Source: Synechococcus sp. UW140
Lineage (GTDB): Bacteria > Cyanobacteriota > Cyanobacteriia > PCC-6307 > Cyanobiaceae
DNA length: 5,498 bases
Assembly (NCBI GenBank): GCA_945878795.1
Contig: CAMDWF010000179.1
Location: 1-5,498 of the forward strand
Reading direction: 5' to 3'
Shown here: one piece after another, positions 1-4,954 of the stretch
How positions within the stretch are numbered: the first letter of the stretch is position 1
Layout: each line of letters opens with the position of its first letter
Position numbers and translations under genes: made by a program
The notes under the pieces: model-generated
What the model was told of the DNA's origin: nothing
Databases searched by the model: none
The model's input: the letters and a program-made list of their open reading frames with translations, nothing else

Positions 1-1355
1 TGCTGGCCCTGCAACTTGACCTTCCAAAAGCCCTTCCAAAGGCCAAGTACGGCTGCCAGCAGCCAGAGGAAGGCTGCCAAAGGCAACAGACCCGACCGCA
101 GCAATTCGGGGGCCAGGGTGGGTAACTCCGGATCCCGAATCAGGGGCAGCCAGCGGGGCGCAGCCAGGAAGCCAACTCCCAAAAGCAAAGTCATGCCCAG
201 GGTGAGTGCCCAGGCCCAGCGCAGCGCCCTGTCCGGTTGGGCCGCGGCCACCAGGGCGATCAGCAGGGCCGCCGCTGGGGTCGCCGGCAACCAGTAGCTC
301 GGCAGCTTGGTGGCGGCGATGCTGAAGAACAGCAGGATGGCCAGCAGCCAGCAGCTGGCAAAACGGGCCAGGGAGATTGGTGGTGGCTGCAGCAACCCGG
401 ATCCCCTTGACCATCGCTTTGGCCAGCTCAGGGGCCCCAAAGTGCGGCCCAGGCCCAGCAGCAACATCGGCGTCGCTGGCAGACTCGCCACCACCAGCAC
501 TGGTGCAAAAAACCACCAGGGTTGGTGATGGTTATTGACCACCCCGGCAAAACGCTGGAAGTTGTGATATCCAAAGAAACTGCGCCAGTAGGGCTCCCCC
601 TCATGTCCCAGCGCCAGGACGTACCAAGGCAACGCCACCAGGGTGGTCAACGCCAGGCCCCGCAGGGGCCGGAGGCTGCCCAGTACCCCCCCCGGATCGG
701 CCTGGAACCAGGCAAAGGTCAGCCATGTGAGCGCCGCCAACACAACTGCCACCGGTCCTTTGGTCAGGACCGCCAGGCCCAGCAACAACCAGGACCACCA
801 CCAGTGACGACCCGCCGAGGCATAACTGCGCCAGCCCGATAACAGGGCCAGGGCCAGGGTGGCAGTGAAGAGAGAATCACTGACGGCCGTTCGGCCCCAA
901 AGCAGGGCAAGGGGCGAAAGGGCAAAGGCCAGGGCGGCCCCGAGGGCCGCCGCCGGCCCGGTGGGAGCGTTCGATTGCTTTGCCGCCAAGGCGGGTTGGG
1001 GCCAGCGCAGCAGGGTGTCACAGAGGGCCAGCATCACCAGCACCGCCCCGAGGGCGGACGGAAAGCGGGCCGCCCAGGTGCCCAGCGGATTCCAGGCCAG
1101 CTGGGACGGCAGGCCATAGATCAGCCCCATCAACCAATACACCAGGGGTGGCTTGTCGTAACGGGGTAGTCCATTGACCCGTGGGATGAGCCAATCCCCT
1201 GTTTCGGCCATGGCCCTTGCCGCAGCAGCGAACAGGGGAGGGGTTTCATCCACCAAACCCGTGGCGCCCAGTTGCCAAAAGAAAATCAGCAGTCCCAGCC
1301 CAAGGGTCAGCAGCAGCCAGGGGCCGTGGCGAGGCTGCAGGGGATGGACCTTCAA
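1..1355 (-). CDS. ArnT/PMT-family membrane glycosyltransferase (3' end beyond window)
   Basis: Integral membrane glycosyltransferase of the ArnT / dolichyl-phosphate-mannose mannosyltransferase-like (PMT_2) superfamily. Such enzymes move a sugar from a polyprenyl-phosphate donor to a lipid or protein acceptor on the non-cytoplasmic face. 451 codons are visible and the C-terminus is cut by the left edge; relatives are usually about 500-550 aa. Seen: a first hydrophobic helix (residues 12-28), then the loop with the acidic pair D36-E37 that is catalytic in the family, followed by TGDWLIPRVNG and the DKPPLVYW motif (residues 52-74). Further on are FFGYHNFQRF (260-269) and TKLPSYWLPATPA (349-361), both hallmarks of ArnT-like enzymes, separated by many Leu/Ala-rich helices. 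The start is TTG: an in-frame stop lies 12 bases upstream, and GAGGAG sits 5 nt before the TTG. It overlaps the stop of the upstream transporter gene, so the two are probably co-translated. Donor and acceptor are unknown. Confidence 0.88.
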   Translation of the reverse strand, partial: MKVHPLQPRHGPWLLLTLGLGLLIFFWQLGATGLVDETPPLFAAAARAMAETGDWLIPRVNGLPRYDKPPLVYWLMGLIYGLPSQLAWNPLGTWAARFPSALGAVLVMLALCDTLLRWPQPALAAKQSNAPTGPAAALGAALAFALSPLALLWGRTAVSDSLFTATLALALLSGWRSYASAGRHWWWSWLLLGLAVLTKGPVAVVLAALTWLTFAWFQADPGGVLGSLRPLRGLALTTLVALPWYVLALGHEGEPYWRSFFGYHNFQRFAGVVNNHHQPWWFFAPVLVVASLPATPMLLLGLGRTLGPLSWPKRWSRGSGLLQPPPISLARFASCWLLAILLFFSIAATKLPSYWLPATPAAALLIALVAAAQPDRALRWAWALTLGMTLLLGVGFLAAPRWLPLIRDPELPTLAPELLRSGLLPLAAFLWLLAAVLGLWKGFWKVKLQGQ

Positions 1356-2344
1356 GACATCTCCTCAGATGGGACCTTGGACCAGCGTCCCTGCCACAGG
1401 GGCTGTCGCTGGTGAATCAAGACCACGGACAGGAGCGCCAAAGCTGCTCCCAGCCACTGCAACGGCCGCAGGCTTTCTTCCAGAAAAAGGAGTCCACTCA
1501 ACAAGGCGAACACCGGTGTCAAGAAAGTAAGGGCCGTGAAGCCGGTGAGATCGCCCTGGCTGGCAAACCAGAAAAAAAGGCCATAGGCCAGGGCACTGCC
1601 CAGCAGCGACGCGTAGGCCATCAGCCCCCATTCGGTGGCCGTCCATTGGGGCCATAACCCCAGGGCCTTGGCGGCCCAGGGGCCGCCGTCGCTGGCTGGG
1701 GCCTGGGCCATCCAAGCCGCCCCCAGCACCAGGGGCAATCCGCCCAGCAGCAAGTGCCAGCCCGTCACAACCAGGGCATCGCTGTGCTTTGTGGCGAAGC
1801 GGGACAACACCGTACCCACCGCCATGGCCGCCGCCGCCCCCAGCATCCATAGTTCTCCATGGCTCCAGGCCTGGAGTTCACTGACCTGGGGACCCTCCAG
1901 CCACCAATGGCGCAAAAGGTCGGCCGGCAACCCCAGGCAGAGAATGCCCAGCACACCGATCAACAGGCCAACCCAGCCCACCGGGTTGATGGCCTCACCA
2001 AAAAGGGCCCTGGCCAGCAAGGCCACCAACAACGGCTGGGAGTCGATCAGAACCGATCCCAGGCCTGCACCACTGCGGCCCAACCCCATGGCCAGTAGCC
2101 CCTGGAAGAGGGCGCCGTCAACGGCGGCGAACAACAACAGCCAGGGCCAATCTTGGCCGTCCACGGCCAAAGGCCTACCCAGGGCAACGGCCACAGCCAG
2201 CAACACGACGCCGGCGGGCAGCAGCCGCAGGGCGGCCACCATCAAGGGCTGGGCCCCGGCCAACAACGGTGTCATCGCCGCCATCGCCGTTCCCCAGAGG
2301 GCAAAGGGCAGCAACATCAGAAGCCAACGAATGGCTGGCGTCAT
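1352..2344 (-). CDS. EamA/DMT-family transporter
   Basis: 330-aa polytopic inner-membrane protein of the drug/metabolite transporter superfamily, which exports or exchanges small metabolites. It has two repeated EamA halves (about residues 8-138 and 165-311), together about ten hydrophobic helices. Each half ends with the usual pattern of an acidic residue followed by a glycine-rich helix: FGEAINPVGWVGLLIGVLGI in the first, LFLEES then LQWLGAALALL in the second. An N-terminal PFALWG motif is also present. Length is slightly above the common 290-310 aa, mainly through a polar loop between the halves (about 141-164) and a basic C-terminal tail. The ATG at 2344 is chosen because the hydrophobic helix starts right after it; the open frame upstream is an antisense shadow of sppA. 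There is only a weak AGG upstream. Its TGA overlaps the TTG start of the next gene, implying an operon. Substrate cannot be predicted. Confidence 0.88.
   Translation of the reverse strand: MTPAIRWLLMLLPFALWGTAMAAMTPLLAGAQPLMVAALRLLPAGVVLLAVAVALGRPLAVDGQDWPWLLLFAAVDGALFQGLLAMGLGRSGAGLGSVLIDSQPLLVALLARALFGEAINPVGWVGLLIGVLGILCLGLPADLLRHWWLEGPQVSELQAWSHGELWMLGAAAAMAVGTVLSRFATKHSDALVVTGWHLLLGGLPLVLGAAWMAQAPASDGGPWAAKALGLWPQWTATEWGLMAYASLLGSALAYGLFFWFASQGDLTGFTALTFLTPVFALLSGLLFLEESLRPLQWLGAALALLSVVLIHQRQPLWQGRWSKVPSEEMS
1361..1366 (-). promoter_or_regulatory. Shine-Dalgarno GAGGAG deciding the TTG start of the glycosyltransferase
   Basis: On the minus strand GAGGAG (plus-strand CTCCTC) lies 5 nt before the TTG at 1355-1353. 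It is inside the last codons of the EamA gene. The good spacing and the nearby in-frame upstream stop make TTG the only reasonable start. Confidence 0.75.
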
Positions 2345-2431
2345 CGGAACCTGGTGGGCATGGTGAACCGTGCGCAGCCCTACTGGCCGTCGCAATCGGG
2401 TCACCTTTTTAGGATCCTGCGATCGCACGTG
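2345..2431. promoter_or_regulatory. Divergent intergenic region (EamA gene / sppA)
   Basis: 87 bp between two diverging genes, so it should carry promoters for both directions. For sppA the best -10 candidate I see is TAGGAT at 2410-2415 (4 of 6 matches) behind a short T run, with no convincing -35. I found no convincing sigma-70 hexamers for the EamA gene. A HIP1 octamer lies at 2419-2426. The assignment rests mostly on gene orientation. Confidence 0.4.
2419..2426. repeat. HIP1 octamer GCGATCGC
   Basis: Perfect copy of the highly iterated palindrome GCGATCGC known from many cyanobacterial genomes. It is the only copy I found in this window. HIP1 is abundant in many larger cyanobacteria and sparse in marine picocyanobacteria, so a single copy is compatible with the latter but proves little. 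It lies between the putative sppA -10 and the sppA start. Confidence 0.7.
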
Positions 2432-3250
2432 ATGCTGATGCCCTGGCCCTGGCGCCGAAAGACCCGCAAAACCCTGGCACGCATTGCCATCGAGGGGCCG
2501 ATCAGCGGAGGCACCCGCACCCGGGTGCTCAAGGCCCTCGAGGAGGTGGGCCAACGGGAATGCCCGGCCCTGTTGCTGCGCATCGACAGCCCTGGCGGCA
2601 CCGTGGGCGACAGCCAGGAGATCCACGCGGCCGTCAGGCGCCTGCGCCAAAAGGGCTGCCGGGTGGTGGCCGATTTCGGCAACATATCTGCCTCCGGGGG
2701 GGTTTATGTGGGGGTGGCCGCCGAACGCATCGTGGCCAATCCCGGCACAATCACCGGTTCGATCGGAGTGATTCTGCGGGGCAATGACCTCTCGCGGCTG
2801 CTCGAACGGGTCGGCATCCGTTTCGATACGGTCAAAAGCGGTATCTACAAAGACATCCTGTCCCCTGACCGGGCCCTCAGCGAGGACGAACGGCAATTGC
2901 TGCAACAGCTCATCGACGCCAGCTACGACCAGTTCGTGGCCGCCGTCGCCGAGGGACGGGGTCTTGCCGAGGCGACGGTGCGTAATTTTGCCGATGGGCG
3001 GGTTTTTACTGGTTCCCAGGCCCTGGCCTTGGGCCTGGTGGACGAGCTTGGGGATGAGGAACGGGCCCGGCGTCTGGCGGCAGAGCTGGCGGGCCTGGAT
3101 CCGGAGAAAACCCGCACGGTTGAATTTGGCAAATCCAGCAAACGGCTCATTGGCCTGCTGCCTGGTCGCGCTTTTCTGGCCACGCTGGTGGAGGCCGTCA
3201 CCCTTGACCTCGCCTGGTCCGGCCAACCCCTGTGGCTCTATCGACCCTGA
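2432..3250 (+). CDS. sppA: Signal peptide peptidase SppA (S49 serine protease)
   Basis: 272-aa short-form S49 peptidase, a Ser/Lys protease that degrades cleaved signal peptides and other membrane-associated peptides; in Synechocystis SppA has been tied to phycobilisome and thylakoid protein turnover. Seen: LLLRIDSPGGTVGDSQEI (about residues 47-64, the substrate-cleft strand), the nucleophile motif SASGG with Ser88, ANPGTITGSIGVI (102-114), and KSGIYKDILSP (135-145) with Lys140 as the presumed general base, matching the Ser147/Lys199 pair of Bacillus subtilis SppA. There is no N-terminal signal or transmembrane helix: the protein starts MLMPWPWRRKTRK, so membrane contact must be peripheral or through partners. 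The start is ambiguous among GTG 2429, ATG 2432 and ATG 2438, and none has a good Shine-Dalgarno; homologs as I recall begin just before the WPWRRK motif. aroH follows after 2 bp. Confidence 0.93.
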   Translation: MLMPWPWRRKTRKTLARIAIEGPISGGTRTRVLKALEEVGQRECPALLLRIDSPGGTVGDSQEIHAAVRRLRQKGCRVVADFGNISASGGVYVGVAAERIVANPGTITGSIGVILRGNDLSRLLERVGIRFDTVKSGIYKDILSPDRALSEDERQLLQQLIDASYDQFVAAVAEGRGLAEATVRNFADGRVFTGSQALALGLVDELGDEERARRLAAELAGLDPEKTRTVEFGKSSKRLIGLLPGRAFLATLVEAVTLDLAWSGQPLWLYRP

Positions 3251-3252
3251 CC

Positions 3253-3690
3253 ATGGTCATGAATCCTGCCCTCGTGCTGCGGGCCCTGCGCGGGGCCACC
3301 ACCGCCAGCGCCAATACCAGCGAAGCCATTGCCGAGGCGGTCAGCGAACTCATCGAGACCCTGGTGCGGGATAACGCGCTTGAAGGTTCCCGCCTGCTGT
3401 CGGTGACCTTCTCTGTGACGGCTGACCTTGATGCCTGCTTCCCTGCGGCCATCGCCCGACGGCGCAGTGATTGGGACGCCGTCGCCTTGCTGGACTGCCA
3501 GCAGATGGCCGTGGCCGGCGATCTACCCCGCTGCATCCGCCTGCTGGCCCATGCCTGGATGGAAGCGCCACGGGGGTTGGTCCATCCCTATCTGCGAGAG
3601 GCCTCCCGGCTGCGGCCGGATCGGGCCCGGCGGGAGGCCTGCGGCGAATCGGTGATCGTCGATCCAACCAGCTGCTCTGCCGACCACTAA
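3253..3690 (+). CDS. aroH: Chorismate mutase, AroH type (monofunctional)
   Basis: 145-aa cytoplasmic enzyme of the trimeric AroH fold, converting chorismate to prephenate, the committed step toward phenylalanine and tyrosine. It aligns without large gaps to B. subtilis AroH (127 aa). RALRGATT gives Arg13 (B. subtilis Arg7), DLDACFPAAIARR gives Phe63 and Arg69 (Phe57, Arg63), LPRCIR gives Arg96 (Arg90) and HPYL gives Tyr113 (Tyr108). Two active-site positions differ: the position of Glu78 is Gln84 and that of Cys75 is Asp81, within LLDCQQM. I believe Gln here is common in cyanobacterial AroH, but that is from memory. The ATG at 3253 begins 2 bp after the sppA stop with no visible Shine-Dalgarno, so translation is probably coupled; ATG 3259 is an alternative start. 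The roughly 15-residue tail after the LRPDR motif is polar and unconserved. Confidence 0.92.
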   Translation: MVMNPALVLRALRGATTASANTSEAIAEAVSELIETLVRDNALEGSRLLSVTFSVTADLDACFPAAIARRRSDWDAVALLDCQQMAVAGDLPRCIRLLAHAWMEAPRGLVHPYLREASRLRPDRARREACGESVIVDPTSCSADH

Positions 3691-3698
3691 AACCGCCC

Positions 3699-3727
3699 TT
3701 GGCCAGGGGCCCTGTTGAGAATCAAAT
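3699..3727 (+). promoter_or_regulatory. Possible sigma-70 promoter for the DUF2808 gene with palindromic spacer
   Basis: TTGGCC (3699-3704) and TCAAAT (3722-3727) are separated by exactly 17 bp, each matching 4 of 6 consensus bases. The start of transcription would fall near 3734, about 11 nt before the ATG at 3745. The spacer contains the perfect inverted repeat CAGGG-G-CCCTG (3704-3714). The hexamers are weak, so this is tentative. Confidence 0.3.
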
Positions 3728-3744
3728 TTCCGGCCAACCTTTGC

Positions 3745-4332
3745 ATGTCAGCCATGTCCCGTTTTGCCAGCTTCCTGGGGCCCTGGCTGCTGGGACTCAG
3801 CGGAGCGGCCTTGACCACGACCGCCGGCTTGGGCACCAGTGCGCTGCCAGCGCTGGCCCAGGCAACCCCAGGTTTGATGGAATTTCGCTGGGAGAACAAT
3901 AAAGACTACCGAAAACTATATTTTTTTCAGAGTGAAACAGGCCGATTGAAAAGAGCGGAATACTACCTGCTTTTGCGCCCAAAGGACCGCAAAATGGCAA
4001 TTCTTAAATTGACAATTACAATTCCAGCCACCTTTAATACCAGCATTGAACCTAAGAGACTCAAATTATGCAAGATGGTCGAGGGTGGCATGCTTAAACG
4101 CACCCGTTGTGAAAAGACCATACCCGCCACAATTGAAGTTGCCACCAATGGACGCTCCATTGACATTTTCCCCGACACACCCGTTTCCGAGAAGGACACC
4201 ATTGGCCTCTACATGAACGTGTTCAACCCGGATACCGCTGCCATGTCGCAGTTCAATGCCCTTGCCCAGGCCCCTGGCCAGCTGCCAATTTCCAGCTATC
4301 TGGGCAGCTGGCTGATTCAAATCGATCCCTAG
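3745..4332 (+). CDS. Exported DUF2808 family protein
   Basis: 195-aa protein of the DUF2808 family, whose function I do not know. An N-terminal signal peptide is clear: basic MSAMSRF, a hydrophobic stretch (residues 10-30), then ALPALA with likely cleavage after Ala38 (alternatively Ala40). The mature part carries the family pattern: YYLLLRPKDRKMAILKLTI (73-91), a pair of cysteines (Cys109, Cys122) framing a GG turn, IEVATNGRSIDIFPDTPVS (130-148), and FNALAQAPGQLPISSYLGSW (170-189). The two cysteines could form a disulfide after export. ATG 3745 is preferred; ATG 3754 (MSRFASF) is equally good for a signal peptide, while TTG 3715 would add a needless tail. Codons between about 3880 and 4170 are far more AT-rich than in any neighbour, including AGA, TTA and CTA. 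It lies between aroH and rpmH, so the spacing (54 bp before, 97 bp after) suggests its own transcription unit. Confidence 0.85.
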   Translation: MSAMSRFASFLGPWLLGLSGAALTTTAGLGTSALPALAQATPGLMEFRWENNKDYRKLYFFQSETGRLKRAEYYLLLRPKDRKMAILKLTITIPATFNTSIEPKRLKLCKMVEGGMLKRTRCEKTIPATIEVATNGRSIDIFPDTPVSEKDTIGLYMNVFNPDTAAMSQFNALAQAPGQLPISSYLGSWLIQIDP

Positions 4333-4333
4333 G

Positions 4334-4355
4334 TCATCGACCTCTTGGTCGGTGG
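4334..4355 (+). terminator. Hairpin after the DUF2808 stop (possible terminator, no U-tract)
   Basis: A stem of 9 pairs (7 Watson-Crick, 2 U-G) with a TCTT loop: arms 4334-4342 and 4347-4355. It starts 2 nt after the stop codon. No T run follows, so it is not a canonical intrinsic terminator; it could equally protect the mRNA 3' end. An overlapping shorter hairpin (AGGTC-ATC-GACCT, 4331-4343) excludes it. Confidence 0.35.
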
Positions 4356-4369
4356 GCCGGGGTAAGTCT

Positions 4370-4407
4370 CTTGGGCCTAGGTCCAAGGCCCGCCTGGCTG
4401 ATACGAT
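4370..4407 (+). promoter_or_regulatory. Probable rpmH promoter with overlapping imperfect palindrome
   Basis: An extended -10 element TG-A-TACGAT lies at 4399-4407, placing the transcription start near 4414 and leaving a leader of about 16 nt before the rpmH ATG. No good -35 is present, as expected for extended -10 promoters. Just upstream, an 18-bp near-perfect palindrome (4370-4387, core TTGGGCCTAGGTCCAA, one mismatched pair) covers the -35 position. It may be an operator or a chance structure. Confidence 0.45.
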
Positions 4408-4429
4408 TCCTTGCTGATTATTCAAGATC

Positions 4430-4567
4430 ATGACCAAACGCACCCTGGAAGGAACGAGCCGCAAACGCAAGCGGGTATCTGGCTTCCGGGTTCGCATGCG
4501 CACCCACACCGGCCGCCGGGTAGTGCGGGCGCGCCGCCGTCGCGGCCGGGCGCGGCTGGCGGTCTGA
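4430..4567 (+). CDS. rpmH: 50S ribosomal protein L34
   Basis: 45-aa, strongly basic ribosomal protein L34 of the large subunit; it binds 23S rRNA near the exit-tunnel side. The family signature is complete: [15 protein letters not shown] at the N-terminus, then [15 protein letters not shown] (residues 17-31) and the Arg-rich [13 protein letters not shown] end. Length is standard. Val and Leu replace little of the usual core, but SGFR is preceded by RKRKRV rather than the common RKQKRT, a mild change. The ATG at 4430 has no strong Shine-Dalgarno, and the short leader suggests initiation close to the 5' end of the mRNA. rnpA follows after 9 bp, the order found in nearly all bacteria, so the two are surely co-transcribed. 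Confidence 0.97.
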   Translation: MTKRTLEGTSRKRKRVSGFRVRMRTHTGRRVVRARRRRGRARLAV

Positions 4568-4570
4568 GGG
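4566..4570 (+). promoter_or_regulatory. Shine-Dalgarno GAGGG deciding the GTG start of rnpA
   Basis: GAGGG overlaps the last two bases of the rpmH stop codon (TGAGGG) and lies 6 nt before the GTG at 4577. This supports GTG as the start and coupling of rnpA translation to termination on rpmH. Confidence 0.7.
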
Positions 4571-4576
4571 CTTCAG

Positions 4577-4954
4577 GTGGTTCTGCCCCAGAGGCACCGG
4601 CTGCGGGGCTCGCGAGTCTTCAATCGCCTCTATCGTCAGTCCCAGCGCTTCCATGGCACTTCAATGTTGCTGCGTGTTATGGCTGCCGATCCAGGCCTGT
4701 TGCCCCCCCCCGATTGCCACAGGTCATCTCCTTGGCGTGGCGCCGTAGTGATTAGCGGCAAGGTCAGTAAGAGGGCCGTGGTGCGTAATCGCCTCCGCCG
4801 GTTGCTGCATCGCCATCTGCTCGCCCTTAATCCGAGCCAGCTCCAGCCAAACTGGGTGGTGCTCAGCCTCAAACCAGGCAGTGCCGAGCTGGACCCTGCC
4901 CAGCTGCTGGGAGAATGCAGTCACTTGTTGCGCCAGGCAGGATTAATGCAATGA
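4577..4954 (+). CDS. rnpA: Ribonuclease P protein component
   Basis: 125-aa basic protein subunit of RNase P, which assists the catalytic RNA in removing 5' leaders from precursor tRNAs. Seen: an N-terminal LPQRHRLRGSRVFNRLYRQ segment (residues 3-21) that matches the family's first strand and helix, and the diagnostic RNR motif GKVSKRAVVRNRLRRLLHRHL (61-81), whose Arg/Lys residues contact the RNA. Length is typical for the family. Between the two is a loop with LLPPPDCHRSSP (41-52) that looks variable; it is encoded partly by nine consecutive C (4703-4711), a run prone to slippage or miscalling, but the frame is intact. The start is GTG with a well-placed GAGGG. The stop overlaps the ATG of the next gene (ATGA), completing an rpmH-rnpA-PH operon. 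The RNase P RNA gene itself is not in this window. Confidence 0.96.
   Translation: MVLPQRHRLRGSRVFNRLYRQSQRFHGTSMLLRVMAADPGLLPPPDCHRSSPWRGAVVISGKVSKRAVVRNRLRRLLHRHLLALNPSQLQPNWVVLSLKPGSAELDPAQLLGECSHLLRQAGLMQ
4939..4942 (+). promoter_or_regulatory. Shine-Dalgarno AGGA for the PH-domain gene
   Basis: AGGA inside the rnpA 3' end lies 8 nt before the ATG at 4951. Together with the ATGA stop/start overlap it fixes the start and points to translational coupling with rnpA. Confidence 0.6.

Noticed and set aside
843..860. Three tandem copies of the hexamer CAGGGC/T
   Set aside because: It encodes a Leu-Ala run in a transmembrane helix of the glycosyltransferase using preferred codons; no sign of a non-coding role.
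2341..2361. Six-codon upstream frame (MPTRFR) overlapping the EamA start by ATGA
   Set aside because: Coupled leader peptides look like this, but it is very short, lacks a clear ribosome site and has no regulatory residue pattern; chance is the simplest reading.
1635..2366. 243-codon plus-strand frame opposite the EamA gene
   Set aside because: Shadow of the EamA gene: composition is Pro/Ser/Thr/Asn-rich without any recognisable motif, and no ribosome site is evident.
2153..2431. N-terminal extension of sppA by up to 93 codons
   Set aside because: The extension is Gln/His/Gly-rich nonsense read over the start of the divergent EamA gene; SppA homologs begin just before the WPWRRK motif.
2345..3226. 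Long open minus-strand frame extending the EamA gene upstream across sppA
   Set aside because: It is antisense to the well-conserved sppA, its translation shows no hydrophobic or family pattern, and the EamA protein begins naturally at 2344. Long antisense frames are expected in GC-rich DNA.
4333..4429. Replication origin near rpmH
   Set aside because: rpmH marks oriC in many bacteria, but I see no DnaA boxes (TTATCCACA-like), no AT-rich unwinding region and no dnaA here; in cyanobacteria rpmH is not a reliable origin marker.
4066..4509. 147-codon minus-strand frame across the DUF2808 3' end and rpmH
   Set aside because: It overlaps two convincing genes on the other strand and has no family resemblance.
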